Source: Gammaproteobacteria bacterium
GTDB lineage: Bacteria; Pseudomonadota; Gammaproteobacteria; Thiohalobacterales; Thiohalobacteraceae
Length of the DNA stretch: 33,323 nucleotides
NCBI GenBank assembly: GCA_016218375.1
Contig: JACREG010000116.1
Coordinates: 1 to 33,323, forward strand
Direction of reading: 5' to 3'
Each line of letters begins with the position of its first letter. Position 1 is the stretch's first letter. The translations under genes and the position numbers were made by a program. The notes below the pieces were generated by a model. That model searched no databases. It saw only the letters and a program-made list of their open reading frames with translations, and was not told the origin of the DNA. This document shows, piece after piece, positions 23,604-31,387 of the stretch.

Positions 23604-24548
23604 TTACAGGTTCACCCGCTGCCAGGAATTCTCGTTCAGATAAACTTCGTACTTGGCCCAGCGCGCGAAGTCGTGACGCGTGCAGGTGCCGGTCGAACGC
23701 CGTTCGGCACCGGCCACGCCTTTGAAGATCATGAGTCCGTCGGCACTGTGATCCGCGCCCTGATCCACCACCTGACGCACCGACCATTCGGCGCCGTATT
23801 TGCCATTGGAGTAATAATGGCCGAGGCGGATCGACGTCACCGGCAGATGGTCGCTCTGGGCATGCTGCTCGGCGAGACGGAAGATGAGTTCCAGCTCCTC
23901 GGCGGTGACGTCGACTTGAGAACCGATATGCTTCAACGCATACGCCAAGTCGCGATTGCTCAAGGACGTTTCCGGCACGGCCTCCTGGGTCGGCGGCCGC
24001 AAATGCCGGTGCAGATGCAGCGGGTAACGCCGCCAGGGAAACGGATAGTTCAGCAACATGGCCATCGTCAGCAGAACCAGCACATTCAATCCCACCGGCA
24101 TGATGGCGTAGCCATAACCCAGCGCGTGGATCTGCGCGCTACCGAACACCGCCACCAGGGCGGTACCGCCGCTGGGCGGATGGATACAGCGCAGGTAATG
24201 CATGGCGACGATAGTCAGACCCACCGCCAGCGCCGCGGCCATCGGCACATAGGTCACCCAACGCGCGCAGGCGACACCGATCAACGCCGAGATCACATGC
24301 CCGCCGAACACGCTCCAGGGTTGGGAAAATTTGCCGTGCGGCGCCGCGAACAACAACACGGCGGAGGCACCCATGGATGCAACCAGATAGGGCAGGTCGC
24401 GCCCCGCCGTCACCGCGGAACAGATCCAAGCGACAGCAAGAATACCCAGGAGACCGCCCAGCCCGGACAACAGTTTTTCGCGATGTTCGGTGGTATCGGC
24501 TTCGATACCCAGAAAGGCTGCCAGGGTTTCCAGTTTCATAGCGCTCAT
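23604..24548 (-). CDS. HPP family membrane protein with C-terminal soluble extension
   Basis: Start uncertain: ATG 24548 (MSAMKLE) is given; ATG 24596 and ATG 24539 are open alternatives and none has a clear Shine-Dalgarno. The N-terminal 180 residues are an HPP domain with four or more helices. Family signatures are MGASAVLLFAAPHGKFSQPWSVFGGHVISA and YLRCIHPPSGGTALVAVFG, which contains the HPP tripeptide. Some HPP proteins take part in nitrite transport. About 130 residues follow, beginning at the basic RRYPLHLHRHLRPP, with a helical pair (LSNRDLAYALKHIG and TAEELELIFRLAEQH) and a beta-rich end. This part is not a CBS pair as in some HPP proteins. Divergent to zapG. Confidence 0.85.
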   Translation of the reverse strand: MSAMKLETLAAFLGIEADTTEHREKLLSGLGGLLGILAVAWICSAVTAGRDLPYLVASMGASAVLLFAAPHGKFSQPWSVFGGHVISALIGVACARWVTYVPMAAALAVGLTIVAMHYLRCIHPPSGGTALVAVFGSAQIHALGYGYAIMPVGLNVLVLLTMAMLLNYPFPWRRYPLHLHRHLRPPTQEAVPETSLSNRDLAYALKHIGSQVDVTAEELELIFRLAEQHAQSDHLPVTSIRLGHYYSNGKYGAEWSVRQVVDQGADHSADGLMIFKGVAGAERRSTGTCTRHDFARWAKYEVYLNENSWQRVNL

Positions 24549-24718
24549 CGCATCAGAAAGTGAGTATCCGCGGCGCGCCGGCCGCTGCGGCAGCATGCAA
24601 TGTTCCCCGCCCCGCTAACCTTGACGCCGATCAAGCGACTTGGCAAGTACCCGCCATCGCACCCCGCCGGTATCCGGTATACTTCGCACACCACCGCACA
24701 CACACGACAGGTAATGGC

Positions 24719-25234
24719 ATGGTATGGGATTGGGAATTTGGTCTGCTGACGTTCGCCCTCGGCATCGGCGTCGGCTTTCTGCTGACGTGGCGCATCGCGC
24801 CGCGTGGCGATCGCATCCGCGAACTGGAACAGGAACTGGCCGCCGCGCGCGCGGAACTCGCGGCTTATCGCGACAAAGTCAACCAACACTTCCAGACCTC
24901 GGCGACCTTGTTCGAGGATATGACGGAACATTACCGCGCCGTCTATCAGCACATGGCCAGCAGCGCGCAAACACTGTGCGCGGAACAGCCGCCGGCATTG
25001 CATCTGGATTTGCGCGCGGCGCCCCGCCTGAACGAACCCCCGGGTAAACAGGTGAATGAACCGGCGAATGAACCGGTGGATCAACCGGCACCCGCGACCG
25101 CCCCGACACACAGCGCCGCAACCGACGACGACGATACCTATCTGGGCGACGCGCCGCACATCCCGGAACTCACCGAGGAAGTGGACTTGCCTGCCGACAC
25201 TACCGCCGAGAAGACGCGCCCCGCGGCACACTGA
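24719..25234 (+). CDS. zapG: ZapG/YhcB (DUF1043) membrane-anchored division/envelope protein
   Basis: Start set at ATG 24719 (MVWDWEF); the frame is open earlier but not protein-like. The 171-residue protein has one N-terminal membrane helix (about 7-24, LLTFALGIGVGFLLTWRIAP). A coiled coil follows (about 29-60, RIRELEQELAAARAELAAYRDK), then the family segment VNQHFQTSATLFEDMTEHYRAVYQHMASSAQTLC. The C-terminal 75 residues are a disordered Pro/Glu/Asp tail with repeated NEPANEPVDQP units. YhcB/ZapG links cell elongation, division and envelope synthesis in enterobacteria. In many gammaproteobacteria it neighbours degQ/degS or rpsI, which is not the case here. Confidence 0.88.
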   Translation: MVWDWEFGLLTFALGIGVGFLLTWRIAPRGDRIRELEQELAAARAELAAYRDKVNQHFQTSATLFEDMTEHYRAVYQHMASSAQTLCAEQPPALHLDLRAAPRLNEPPGKQVNEPANEPVDQPAPATAPTHSAATDDDDTYLGDAPHIPELTEEVDLPADTTAEKTRPAAH

Positions 25235-25270
25235 ACATCGGTATCGGCGGATCGCGACGTCCGCCGTTAA

Positions 25271-25627
25271 TTAAGCGGATGCCGGCGCGAACGCACCCCA
25301 TCGATTTCCCCATCGATCCCCCCATGGCGCCGCCCCTATACGGGGTGCCGACGGCCGGCGCCGCATGCCGGCGCAGCGTACCGGTTCGACCTTGAGAATC
25401 ACGAACTCCACGGCCGCATCGTGACCGCGAACCTCCAGCAGCCGATGCCCAAATCTTTCGACCAACCCGAGAATCTCTCGGTGCGCATCCCGGTCGGTCG
25501 CGCGCAGGATCAGCACTTCGCCCTCCGCCATGCGTGCCAAGGTAGCCCGACACCGGATGACCGGCGCCGGACAATGCAAACCCGTTACGTCCACCCGCCA
25601 CTCGACGGGCTCCCGTCTATTTTTCAT
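25271..25627 (-). CDS. TusA-family sulfur carrier with W-G-rich tail
   Basis: Start at ATG 25627 (MKNRREP), five bases after GGAGAA. The 118-residue protein contains a TusA fold: VDVTGLHCPAPVIRCRATLARM with the sulfur-carrying cysteine C19 of the CPxP motif, then GEVLILRATDRDAHREI, GHRLLEV and VEFVILKVE. After residue 84 an atypical tail follows, ending in APWGDRWGNRWGAFAPA. It derives from short repeated DNA at 25290-25330 and exceeds the usual 75-80 residue length. It is convergent with zapG and divergent from the second TusA-type gene. TusA proteins pass persulfide sulfur between enzymes for tRNA thiolation, molybdenum cofactor or sulfur oxidation. Confidence 0.85.
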   Translation of the reverse strand: MKNRREPVEWRVDVTGLHCPAPVIRCRATLARMAEGEVLILRATDRDAHREILGLVERFGHRLLEVRGHDAAVEFVILKVEPVRCAGMRRRPSAPRIGAAPWGDRWGNRWGAFAPASA

Positions 25628-25795
25628 CCCCCTTCTCCCCCAGCGATTAACCCAATGCACTCAACGGGAATATCGACGCCTGCCAATGCATCTTTATGTA
25701 TACAGCCGGCGGCCCGGCACGATCTCAAGCCACCCCTGGCGGCGCCGCTACAGCAGCAGACAAACACCCTCACGATTCGCGGAAGGATTTGAACC

Positions 25796-26026
25796 ATGGC
25801 GCACTTCGATCAAGAACTGGATACCTCGGGTCTGAACTGCCCCATGCCAGTGATGCAGACCAAGAAGGCGCTGAAAAATCTGGCCGTGGGCCAGATCCTC
25901 CATCTCATCGCCACCGATCCCGGTACCAAGGACGATATCCCAGGCCTGGTGGAACAGCTCGGCTGCACCATCGAGTCGTCCGCGCAGGACGGCGGCAAAT
26001 ACCATTTCCATATCCGCAAAGGCTGA
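25796..26026 (+). CDS. TusA-family sulfurtransferase
   Basis: A 76-residue single-domain sulfur carrier. The signature LDTSGLNCPMPVMQTKKALKNL places the active cysteine at C15 in CPMP. The rest (GQILHLIATDPGTKDDIPGLVEQLGCTI and YHFHIRKG) completes the small alpha/beta fold. GGAAGG lies before the ATG. The next gene, a YeeE/YedE transporter, starts eight bases after the stop, so the two are an operon. Such pairs are known in sulfur- and selenium-handling bacteria, where the transporter imports thiosulfate or another sulfur compound and TusA takes on the sulfur. The other TusA-type gene is divergent, 168 bp away. Confidence 0.93.
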   Translation: MAHFDQELDTSGLNCPMPVMQTKKALKNLAVGQILHLIATDPGTKDDIPGLVEQLGCTIESSAQDGGKYHFHIRKG

Positions 26027-26034
26027 CCACGCGC

Positions 26035-27240
26035 ATGGAACTCAGCAGCCCTACGCAAGTCCTGCTCGGAGGATTTCTCGGTGCCGTCGCGCTCGGCGCC
26101 GTCGCCAGCAAGACCAATTTCTGCACCATGGGCGCGGTGTCGGATTGGATCAACATGGGAAAAAAGGGCCGGCTGTGGGCTTGGTTGAGCGCCGCGGCCA
26201 TCGCGCTGGCCGGCGTCCTGATACTCGAAGCCACCGGCATACTCAGCGTCGATTCCAGCCTGCCGCCCTATCGCAGCGCCAACTTCGCCTGGCTGCGTTA
26301 TCTGCTCGGCGGTTCCATGTTCGGCATCGGCATGACGCTGGCCGGCGGCTGCGGTAACAAGACCTTGCTCAACATCGGCGGCGGCAATCTGAAATCCTTG
26401 CTGGTCTTCGCCATTGTCAGTGTCTTTGCCTTCCTGATGACCAAAACCGATTTCTATGCCGTGCTATTCCACAGTTGGATCAACGCCACGGCCATCCAGC
26501 TTGAGGCGCACGGCGTCAGCAGCCAGAGTCTGCCGGACATTCTCCAGGCGTTCACCGGCATCGACGCGCAAACATTGTCTTTCGCCATCGGCGGCACACT
26601 GGTCTGCGTCACGCTGGTCATGGCGCTGCGCGACCGGCATTTTCGCGGCAACACGCATAACATCGTCGCCGCCTGCACCATCGGCGGCATCATCCTCGGC
26701 GGTTGGTACTTGACTGGCGGACCGCTGGGACAGGCCGCGATCGAGGCCGTCGATTGGCTGGACGAAAGACCGCTCGGTGTCGGTATCCAGTCCTATACCT
26801 TCATCAATCCGATGGGTGAAACCCTGTACTACCTGTCCGCGCCGGGCGATCTGTTACGCGTGACCTTCGGCGTGCTCGCCGTGCTGGGGGTGAGTCTCGG
26901 CGCGTCGATCGTTGCCCTGAGCACCGGCAAGTTCCAGATCGTCTGGTTCACCTCGCGCAGCGATTTCGTCAATCACACCGTGGGCGCGGTGTTGATGGGC
27001 ATCGGCGGCGTCCTGTCCATGGGCTGCACCATCGGCCAAGGCATTACCGGCGTTTCGACGCTGGCGCTCGGTTCGTTTCTGGCGCTCGGCAGTATCGTCT
27101 TCGGCAGCGCCCTGACCATGAAGGTCCAGTATTACCGCATGGCGTATGACGAAGAGGCGACGTTCGTCGCCGCGCTGCTCAGCACCCTGACGGATATGCG
27201 CCTGCTGCCGGCCGGCTTGCGCAGGCTCGACCCGCCCTGA
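26035..27240 (+). CDS. YeeE/YedE family (TsuA-like) sulfur-compound transporter
   Basis: Start at ATG 26035 (MELSSPTQ); the frame continues upstream through the TusA gene but that is a shadow. The 401-residue inner-membrane protein has about nine to ten helices with internal two-fold repetition. The three cysteines that relay thiosulfate in TsuA are in place: C30 in KTNFCTMGA, C106 in AGGCGNKT and C331 in SMGCTIGQG. The AGGCGNKTLLN and GCTIGQGITGVSTLA segments are the repeat signatures. It is co-transcribed with TusA, which likely accepts imported sulfur at the cytoplasmic side. Selenium import (YedE) is an alternative. Confidence 0.92.
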   Translation: MELSSPTQVLLGGFLGAVALGAVASKTNFCTMGAVSDWINMGKKGRLWAWLSAAAIALAGVLILEATGILSVDSSLPPYRSANFAWLRYLLGGSMFGIGMTLAGGCGNKTLLNIGGGNLKSLLVFAIVSVFAFLMTKTDFYAVLFHSWINATAIQLEAHGVSSQSLPDILQAFTGIDAQTLSFAIGGTLVCVTLVMALRDRHFRGNTHNIVAACTIGGIILGGWYLTGGPLGQAAIEAVDWLDERPLGVGIQSYTFINPMGETLYYLSAPGDLLRVTFGVLAVLGVSLGASIVALSTGKFQIVWFTSRSDFVNHTVGAVLMGIGGVLSMGCTIGQGITGVSTLALGSFLALGSIVFGSALTMKVQYYRMAYDEEATFVAALLSTLTDMRLLPAGLRRLDPP

Positions 27241-27389
27241 TCTCCACCGCCCTAATCCCCTGAGTTATCAGCCGGCTGCCCGGCCACGGCCGGCATTTTC
27301 ACCGCCCGCCTGGGATACCCTGGGACACCCTGGGCTACACTCCTTCGGCAAAGCCCGCAGATAAGCCTGCCCGCGCGCCGCGCCTACTG

Positions 27390-27395
27390 TATAAT
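27390..27395 (+). promoter_or_regulatory. Candidate -10 box of typA
   Basis: A perfect TATAAT lies 30 bases before the typA start, in CTACTGTATAATCCGCG. The -35 position (27367-27372, CTGCCC) is poor. Confidence 0.5.
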
Positions 27396-27425
27396 CCGCG
27401 CTCTTTTTGGTTCAGGTAGCCCGCC

Positions 27426-29243
27426 GTGATTGAGAAACTCCGCAACATCGCCATCATCGCCCACGTCGACCATGGCAAGACCACCCTCGTCGACCAGTTG
27501 TTGAAGCAGTCCGACACCCTCGACGAGCGCACCCAGCTCGAAGAGCGCGCCATGGACTCCAACGCGCTGGAAAAGGAACGCGGCATTACCATCCTGGCGA
27601 AGAACACCGGTGTGCGCTGGCGTGACTACCGTATCAACATCGTCGACACCCCCGGACACGCCGACTTCGGCGGCGAAGTGGAACGCGTGCTGTCGATGGT
27701 CGACTCCGTGCTGTTGCTGGTCGACGCCGTCGAAGGCCCGATGCCGCAGACGCGCTTCGTCACCCAGAAGGCGCTGGCGCGCGGCCTCAAGCCCATCGTC
27801 GTGGTGAACAAGATCGACCGTCCCGGCGCGCGCATCGACTATGCGCTGGACGCCACCTTCGATCTGTTCGACCGCCTCGGCGCGACGGAAGAACAATTGG
27901 ATTTCCCGATCGTGTTCGCCTCCGGTCTGAACGGTTACGCCAGCCTCGATCCCGAGGCGCGCAGCGGCGACATGAATCCGCTGTTCGAAACCATCGTCGA
28001 GAAAGTGCATCCGCCGCAGGTGGACATGGAAGGCCCGTTCCAGATGCAGATCTCGCAGCTCGACTACAACAGCTATGTCGGCGTGATCGGCATCGGCCGT
28101 ATCTTGCGCGGGCGCGTCAAGACCAACACCCAGGTCGCCATCATCGATCACAACAATAAGCGTCGCAACGGCCGCATCCTGTCGATCTTCGGCTTCCTCG
28201 GCCTGCAACGCGTGGAAGTGCCCGAGGCCAACGCCGGCGACATCATCGCCTTCACCGGCATCGAGGAACTCTACATCTCCGACACGCTATGCGATCCCAG
28301 CGCCGTTGAGGCGCTCGCGCCGTTGTCCGTCGACGAACCGACCGTGAGCATGACCTTCCAGGTCAACAACTCGCCGTTCGCCGGCAAGGATGGCAAGTAC
28401 GTCACCTCGCGGCAAATCCGCGAACGCCTGCAACGCGAACTGCTGCACAACGTCGCGTTGCGCGTGGCCGATACCGACGATCCCGACAAGTTCCGCGTCT
28501 CCGGCCGCGGCGAACTGCATCTGTCGATCCTGATCGAGAACATGCGCCGCGAAGGCTACGAACTCGGCGTATCACGCCCCGAAGTAATCTACCGCGAGAC
28601 CGACGACGGCAAGGAAGAGCCCTACGAACAACTCACCGTCGACGTCGAGGAACAGCACCAAGGCACGGTGATGGAAAAACTCGGCATGCGCGGCGGCGAT
28701 CTCAAGAACATGATGCCGGACGGCAAAGGCCGCGTACGCATCGACTACATCATCCCCTCGCGCGGCCTGATCGGCTTCCGCACCGAATACCTCACCGCCA
28801 CCCAAGGCAGCGGCTTGCTGTACAGCGTGTTCGACCATTACGGTCCGGTGAAAAAGGGCGAATACGGCAACCGCAACAACGGCGTGCTCATCGCCAACGG
28901 CGCGGGCAAAGCGCTGGCTTACGCGCTGTTCAACTTGCAGGAACGCGGCCGGCTGTTCATCGGCCACGCCGAAGAAGTCTACGAAGGCATGCTCATCGGC
29001 ATCCACACCCGCGACAACGATCTGGTGGTGAACCCGCTCAAGGCCAAACAGCTCACCAACATCCGCGCCGCCGGCACCGACGAAAACCTGGTGCTCTCCC
29101 CGCCGATCCGCATGTCACTGGAACAAGCGCTGGAGTTCATCGACGACGACGAACTGGTGGAAGTCACGCCCAACCACATCCGGCTGCGCAAGAAGCAGTT
29201 GAAGGAACAGGATCGCAAGCGGACGTCGCGGGCGGAGGGGTGA
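27426..29243 (+). CDS. typA: Ribosome-associated translational GTPase TypA/BipA
   Basis: A 605-residue GTPase of the elongation factor family acting in 50S ribosome assembly, stress and cold response. The start codon is GTG, with AGGTAG seven bases before it. G-motifs are [10 protein letters not shown] near residue 13, the switch segment [28 protein letters not shown] near 75 and NKIDRPGA near 130. Domain II (about 200-290), a domain III-like region ([21 protein letters not shown]) and the BipA-specific C-terminal domain (about 480-590, [20 protein letters not shown] and [16 protein letters not shown]) complete the protein. It is single-gene transcribed, with a terminator directly after. Confidence 0.98.
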   Translation: MIEKLRNIAIIAHVDHGKTTLVDQLLKQSDTLDERTQLEERAMDSNALEKERGITILAKNTGVRWRDYRINIVDTPGHADFGGEVERVLSMVDSVLLLVDAVEGPMPQTRFVTQKALARGLKPIVVVNKIDRPGARIDYALDATFDLFDRLGATEEQLDFPIVFASGLNGYASLDPEARSGDMNPLFETIVEKVHPPQVDMEGPFQMQISQLDYNSYVGVIGIGRILRGRVKTNTQVAIIDHNNKRRNGRILSIFGFLGLQRVEVPEANAGDIIAFTGIEELYISDTLCDPSAVEALAPLSVDEPTVSMTFQVNNSPFAGKDGKYVTSRQIRERLQRELLHNVALRVADTDDPDKFRVSGRGELHLSILIENMRREGYELGVSRPEVIYRETDDGKEEPYEQLTVDVEEQHQGTVMEKLGMRGGDLKNMMPDGKGRVRIDYIIPSRGLIGFRTEYLTATQGSGLLYSVFDHYGPVKKGEYGNRNNGVLIANGAGKALAYALFNLQERGRLFIGHAEEVYEGMLIGIHTRDNDLVVNPLKAKQLTNIRAAGTDENLVLSPPIRMSLEQALEFIDDDELVEVTPNHIRLRKKQLKEQDRKRTSRAEG

Positions 29244-29251
29244 TGAAAAAG

Positions 29252-29283
29252 AAGGGGGCGGCAAAAACCGTCCCCTTTTGCTT
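29252..29283 (+). terminator. Rho-independent terminator of typA
   Basis: AAGGGGGCGG (29252-29261) and CCGTCCCCTT (29268-29277) pair with one G-T wobble around a CAAAAA loop, followed by a T-rich tail. It starts nine bases after the typA stop. Confidence 0.85.
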
Positions 29284-29285
29284 TA

Positions 29286-29370
29286 GTAGGATGGGTGGAG
29301 CGAAGCGCAACCCATCAAGGCAACGGATGAATGATGGGTTACGGCAAAAAACGCCTTCACCCATCCTACG
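29286..29370. repeat. GTAGGATGGGTG nested palindromic repeat
   Basis: The outer arms GTAGGATGGGTG and CACCCATCCTAC pair perfectly over 12 bp. The inner arms AACCCATCA (29309-29317) and TGATGGGTT (29332-29340) pair over 9 bp. This resembles the frequent proteobacterial GTAGGATGGGTTGAGCG intergenic repeat. It lies just beyond the typA terminator. The rest of the spacer to 29444 holds nothing I can name. Confidence 0.82.
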
Positions 29371-29444
29371 TTACTATTTTCACCTCGTTCGGAGAAAATG
29401 GTACTGTCCAAAAATACCGGTTGAGCATGGTCCGCGATGAGTTA

Positions 29445-30269
29445 TTACGGCAGCGTGACTCCCAGGGGGAGCAGCGCAGCCTTCATCGCGACGTATGCGG
29501 GGCCAGCGCTAGCGATAGCTTGAATAGAACCTGCGAGAACATCGAACATCCCTCGGAGCATAGAATTGTTGGGCTGCGCAGAGACGATCATCTCCTGGCA
29601 TTTATCTGCGATCTCAATCAGCTCATCCCGTTGAGATGAAAGCTCCTGAGAATTGGAGATTGCATCACGCACCAAATCCAATGCTCGCACCAACGCTTCG
29701 CGATCATCGGAGCCTATATTCTGAACAACGTGCGCAACAGCGCCAGCACCTGTCTGAATCAACCCAATAGAGCCAAAATAATTGTATGTAGTTTGAGTCG
29801 ACTCAGATTGCCGGGTAGGCGCAGCATTTAGACTGTCGACGTACAGTTCAATTTCCACGTAGTGCTTATTTCTGCATTCACTGAGTATTTGATCTAATAA
29901 CAGCCTCTGCCTGATTGCCGCGCCCGCGGTTTTCAGTCGATCATTTAATATGTCTTCGACTTCCAAATGTATATCGCGAAAATGAGAGTCGAATATCCAG
30001 ATTAGCTCCTCGGCAAGGCCATCAGTTAATGGAGCCCCGAGCGTTCGGTGAACACGAACCATCGCGTCCCATAATTGAATCGCGCGAATCTCGAGCTCCC
30101 GCGCAATCGCACTGTGGACATACGAATAATATGCACCTGACCCTCGCCCACCACTTGCTGCGAACGCGCGCGCCGATGCTTCTATTTCTGCAGGTAAGGC
30201 TCTTCTACGCTCTGCAAATTTAACGTTAACTAGGCGAGACACCTTTTCGATGTAATTTGGCGGCAGCAT
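29445..30269 (-). CDS. Hypothetical protein, AT-richer accessory gene
   Basis: A 274-residue soluble protein with no signal peptide. Residues 1-140 are helical and Arg/Glu-rich, with EIEASARAFAASGGRGSGAYYSYVHSAIARELEIRAIQLWDAM and ELIWIFDSHFRDIHLEVEDIL. A central segment near 160-180 reads YNYFGSIGLIQTGAGAVAHVV, a short beta-type motif of the kind N-x-G-x-I-G-x-I-Q-T-G that I have seen in uncharacterised accessory proteins. The C-terminal part is helical (ALVRALDLVRDAISNSQELSSQRDELIEIADKCQEMI), ending with a hydrophobic Ala/Gly stretch. Base composition is visibly less GC-rich than typA. No Shine-Dalgarno is clear. A defence or phage-derived role is conceivable but not shown. Confidence 0.7.
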   Translation of the reverse strand: MLPPNYIEKVSRLVNVKFAERRRALPAEIEASARAFAASGGRGSGAYYSYVHSAIARELEIRAIQLWDAMVRVHRTLGAPLTDGLAEELIWIFDSHFRDIHLEVEDILNDRLKTAGAAIRQRLLLDQILSECRNKHYVEIELYVDSLNAAPTRQSESTQTTYNYFGSIGLIQTGAGAVAHVVQNIGSDDREALVRALDLVRDAISNSQELSSQRDELIEIADKCQEMIVSAQPNNSMLRGMFDVLAGSIQAIASAGPAYVAMKAALLPLGVTLP

Positions 30270-30324
30270 TGGTTTGCTCGCAATAAAAATAGATCCGGAG
30301 AATATCGGGGTCAGGCCACAGGGA

Positions 30325-30507
30325 TCACCACCCTTTCCCCTTCAAGCCGCCATCCACCTTGCCCGGCAGCTTGCTCAGCACTAGCGTCTTAAGTTCGATT
30401 TTGTGACTGGCGTTGTCGATGCCGACCAGCATTCTCTCCGTGGCATAGTCCAGGACGACGCCTTCGGTTAATCCGGCACCCCCGCCCAGTGGGTGGCAAC
30501 AGTCCAC
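30325..30507 (-). pseudogene. DUF2283-family remnant (C-terminal part)
   Basis: A 60-codon frame opening with GTG and no ribosome site. The segment EGVVLDYATERMLVGIDNASHKIELKTLVLSKLP matches the C-terminal half of small DUF2283 proteins (pattern G-V-x-L-D-Y ... L-V-G-I-D/E ... A-S ... L). The N-terminal half of the family, with its YD...DALYI pattern, is missing: upstream codons read DCCHPLGGGAGL. So it is probably a broken gene. DUF2283 genes often sit beside a DUF4258 gene in toxin-antitoxin-like pairs; no partner is seen. Confidence 0.55.
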
Positions 30508-30572
30508 GTTTTAAAGCAAATCCATTTACCCGGCAACTGCGCTGGGTGAACAGGGTGAAGAGGGCAGTATCT

Positions 30573-30605
30573 GTTGGGGTTCGCTGCGCTCACCCCAACC
30601 TACGA
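30573..30605. repeat. GTTGGGGT palindromic repeat
   Basis: GTTGGGGT and ACCCCAAC pair around TCGCTGCGCTC, followed by CTACG. It resembles the common TAGGTTGGGGTGAGCGAAGC intergenic repeat. It lies between the DUF2283 remnant and the small Cys-rich gene, downstream of the latter. Confidence 0.7.
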
Positions 30606-30644
30606 TGTCTACCTGCGATGCCTGCGAGACGTGCGGCGGAGTGG

Positions 30645-30845
30645 TTATATCTCGCACTTATCCCCATACACCGCCATGATGTTTTCCAGTTCCTGGCACA
30701 ACAGCCCGCGTTCGACGGCATCGAGTTCGGCCCAATGCGTGGACTCGCTGCCGGCGCGCAGGGCGTCGATGTATTCGCGCACGGCGCGGCAGCCGTGTCC
30801 GCACAGGACATCGATGCAGCGGTCGACGTTGGGGTTGCCGGTCAT
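30645..30845 (-). CDS. Small cysteine-containing conserved hypothetical protein
   Basis: Start at ATG 30845 (MTGNPNVD), which overlaps the stop of the thioredoxin-like gene by four bases (ATGA). The 66-residue cytosolic protein opens with NPNVDRCIDVLCGHGCRAVREYI and has cysteines at 10, 15, 19, 50 and 64. It continues with ERGLLCQELENIMAVYGDKCEI. The tight C-x4-C-x3-C cluster suggests metal or disulfide chemistry. I recognise the pattern as a recurring small gammaproteobacterial protein but know of no assigned function. Coupling to a thioredoxin-like membrane protein supports a redox link; this is inference. Confidence 0.8.
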   Translation of the reverse strand: MTGNPNVDRCIDVLCGHGCRAVREYIDALRAGSESTHWAELDAVERGLLCQELENIMAVYGDKCEI

Positions 30846-31384
30846 CGGGCGGGCTCCGCAGCGGGTGAACTGCCGATAGTAGCGGCCCACCACAGCCGCA
30901 GACGCAGTCCCCAGCCGGTGGTATAGCCGACCTCGGTGAAGCGGATCTGACCGGCAGGATCGACGATGAACGCGGTAGGCGTACCGCGCACGCCAAAGCG
31001 CGCGGCCAATGTGCCGTCGATGTCGCGCAGCACCGGGAAGCTCAGACCTGCCTTATTCATATAGGCACGCAATGTTTCCGGCGGCGTATCCTCCAGTGCA
31101 ATGCTCAACACTGGCCAATCCTCCGAGAGCGTCTGGATGCTATCTTCCTGAACCCGGCACACCGGACACCAGGTCGCCCAGAACTGTACCAACACAGCTT
31201 TCCCGCGCAGCGCTTCGAGACTGAGCGCTTCGCCGTGCAGACCCACACCCGCCAAGGGCGGTGCCCGTCCATCGATCGCATCGCGGGTCTGATAGAGATG
31301 CACGCCCAATAGCACCGCGAACAACACCAGTGCCTCGATCAGCCCGTGCCGCCAGTGCGGCGTCTTGATTTGCGTAGCACTCAC
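30842..31384 (-). CDS. TlpA-like membrane-anchored protein disulfide oxidoreductase
   Basis: A 180-residue thioredoxin-fold protein with an N-terminal membrane anchor (about residues 13-30, HGLIEALVLFAVLLGVHL) placing the catalytic domain in the periplasm. The active site is WATWCPVCRVQE with C73 and C76. The cis-Pro loop is RGTPTAFIVDPAGQIRFTEVGYTT. The start is GTG, three bases after the YihY stop (TGAACCGTG), so translation is likely coupled. TlpA/ResA-type proteins reduce apo-cytochrome c or other periplasmic thiols; the WCPVC pair is also used by ScsD-like proteins. The order YihY, this gene, then the small Cys-rich gene forms one operon. Confidence 0.9.
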   Translation of the reverse strand: MSATQIKTPHWRHGLIEALVLFAVLLGVHLYQTRDAIDGRAPPLAGVGLHGEALSLEALRGKAVLVQFWATWCPVCRVQEDSIQTLSEDWPVLSIALEDTPPETLRAYMNKAGLSFPVLRDIDGTLAARFGVRGTPTAFIVDPAGQIRFTEVGYTTGWGLRLRLWWAATIGSSPAAEPAR

Positions 31385-31387
31385 GGT

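Noticed and set aside
25696-26034. N-terminal extension of the YeeE/YedE protein
   Set aside because: The open frame upstream overlaps the real TusA gene in another frame; the ATG at 26035 starts the normal family N-terminus.
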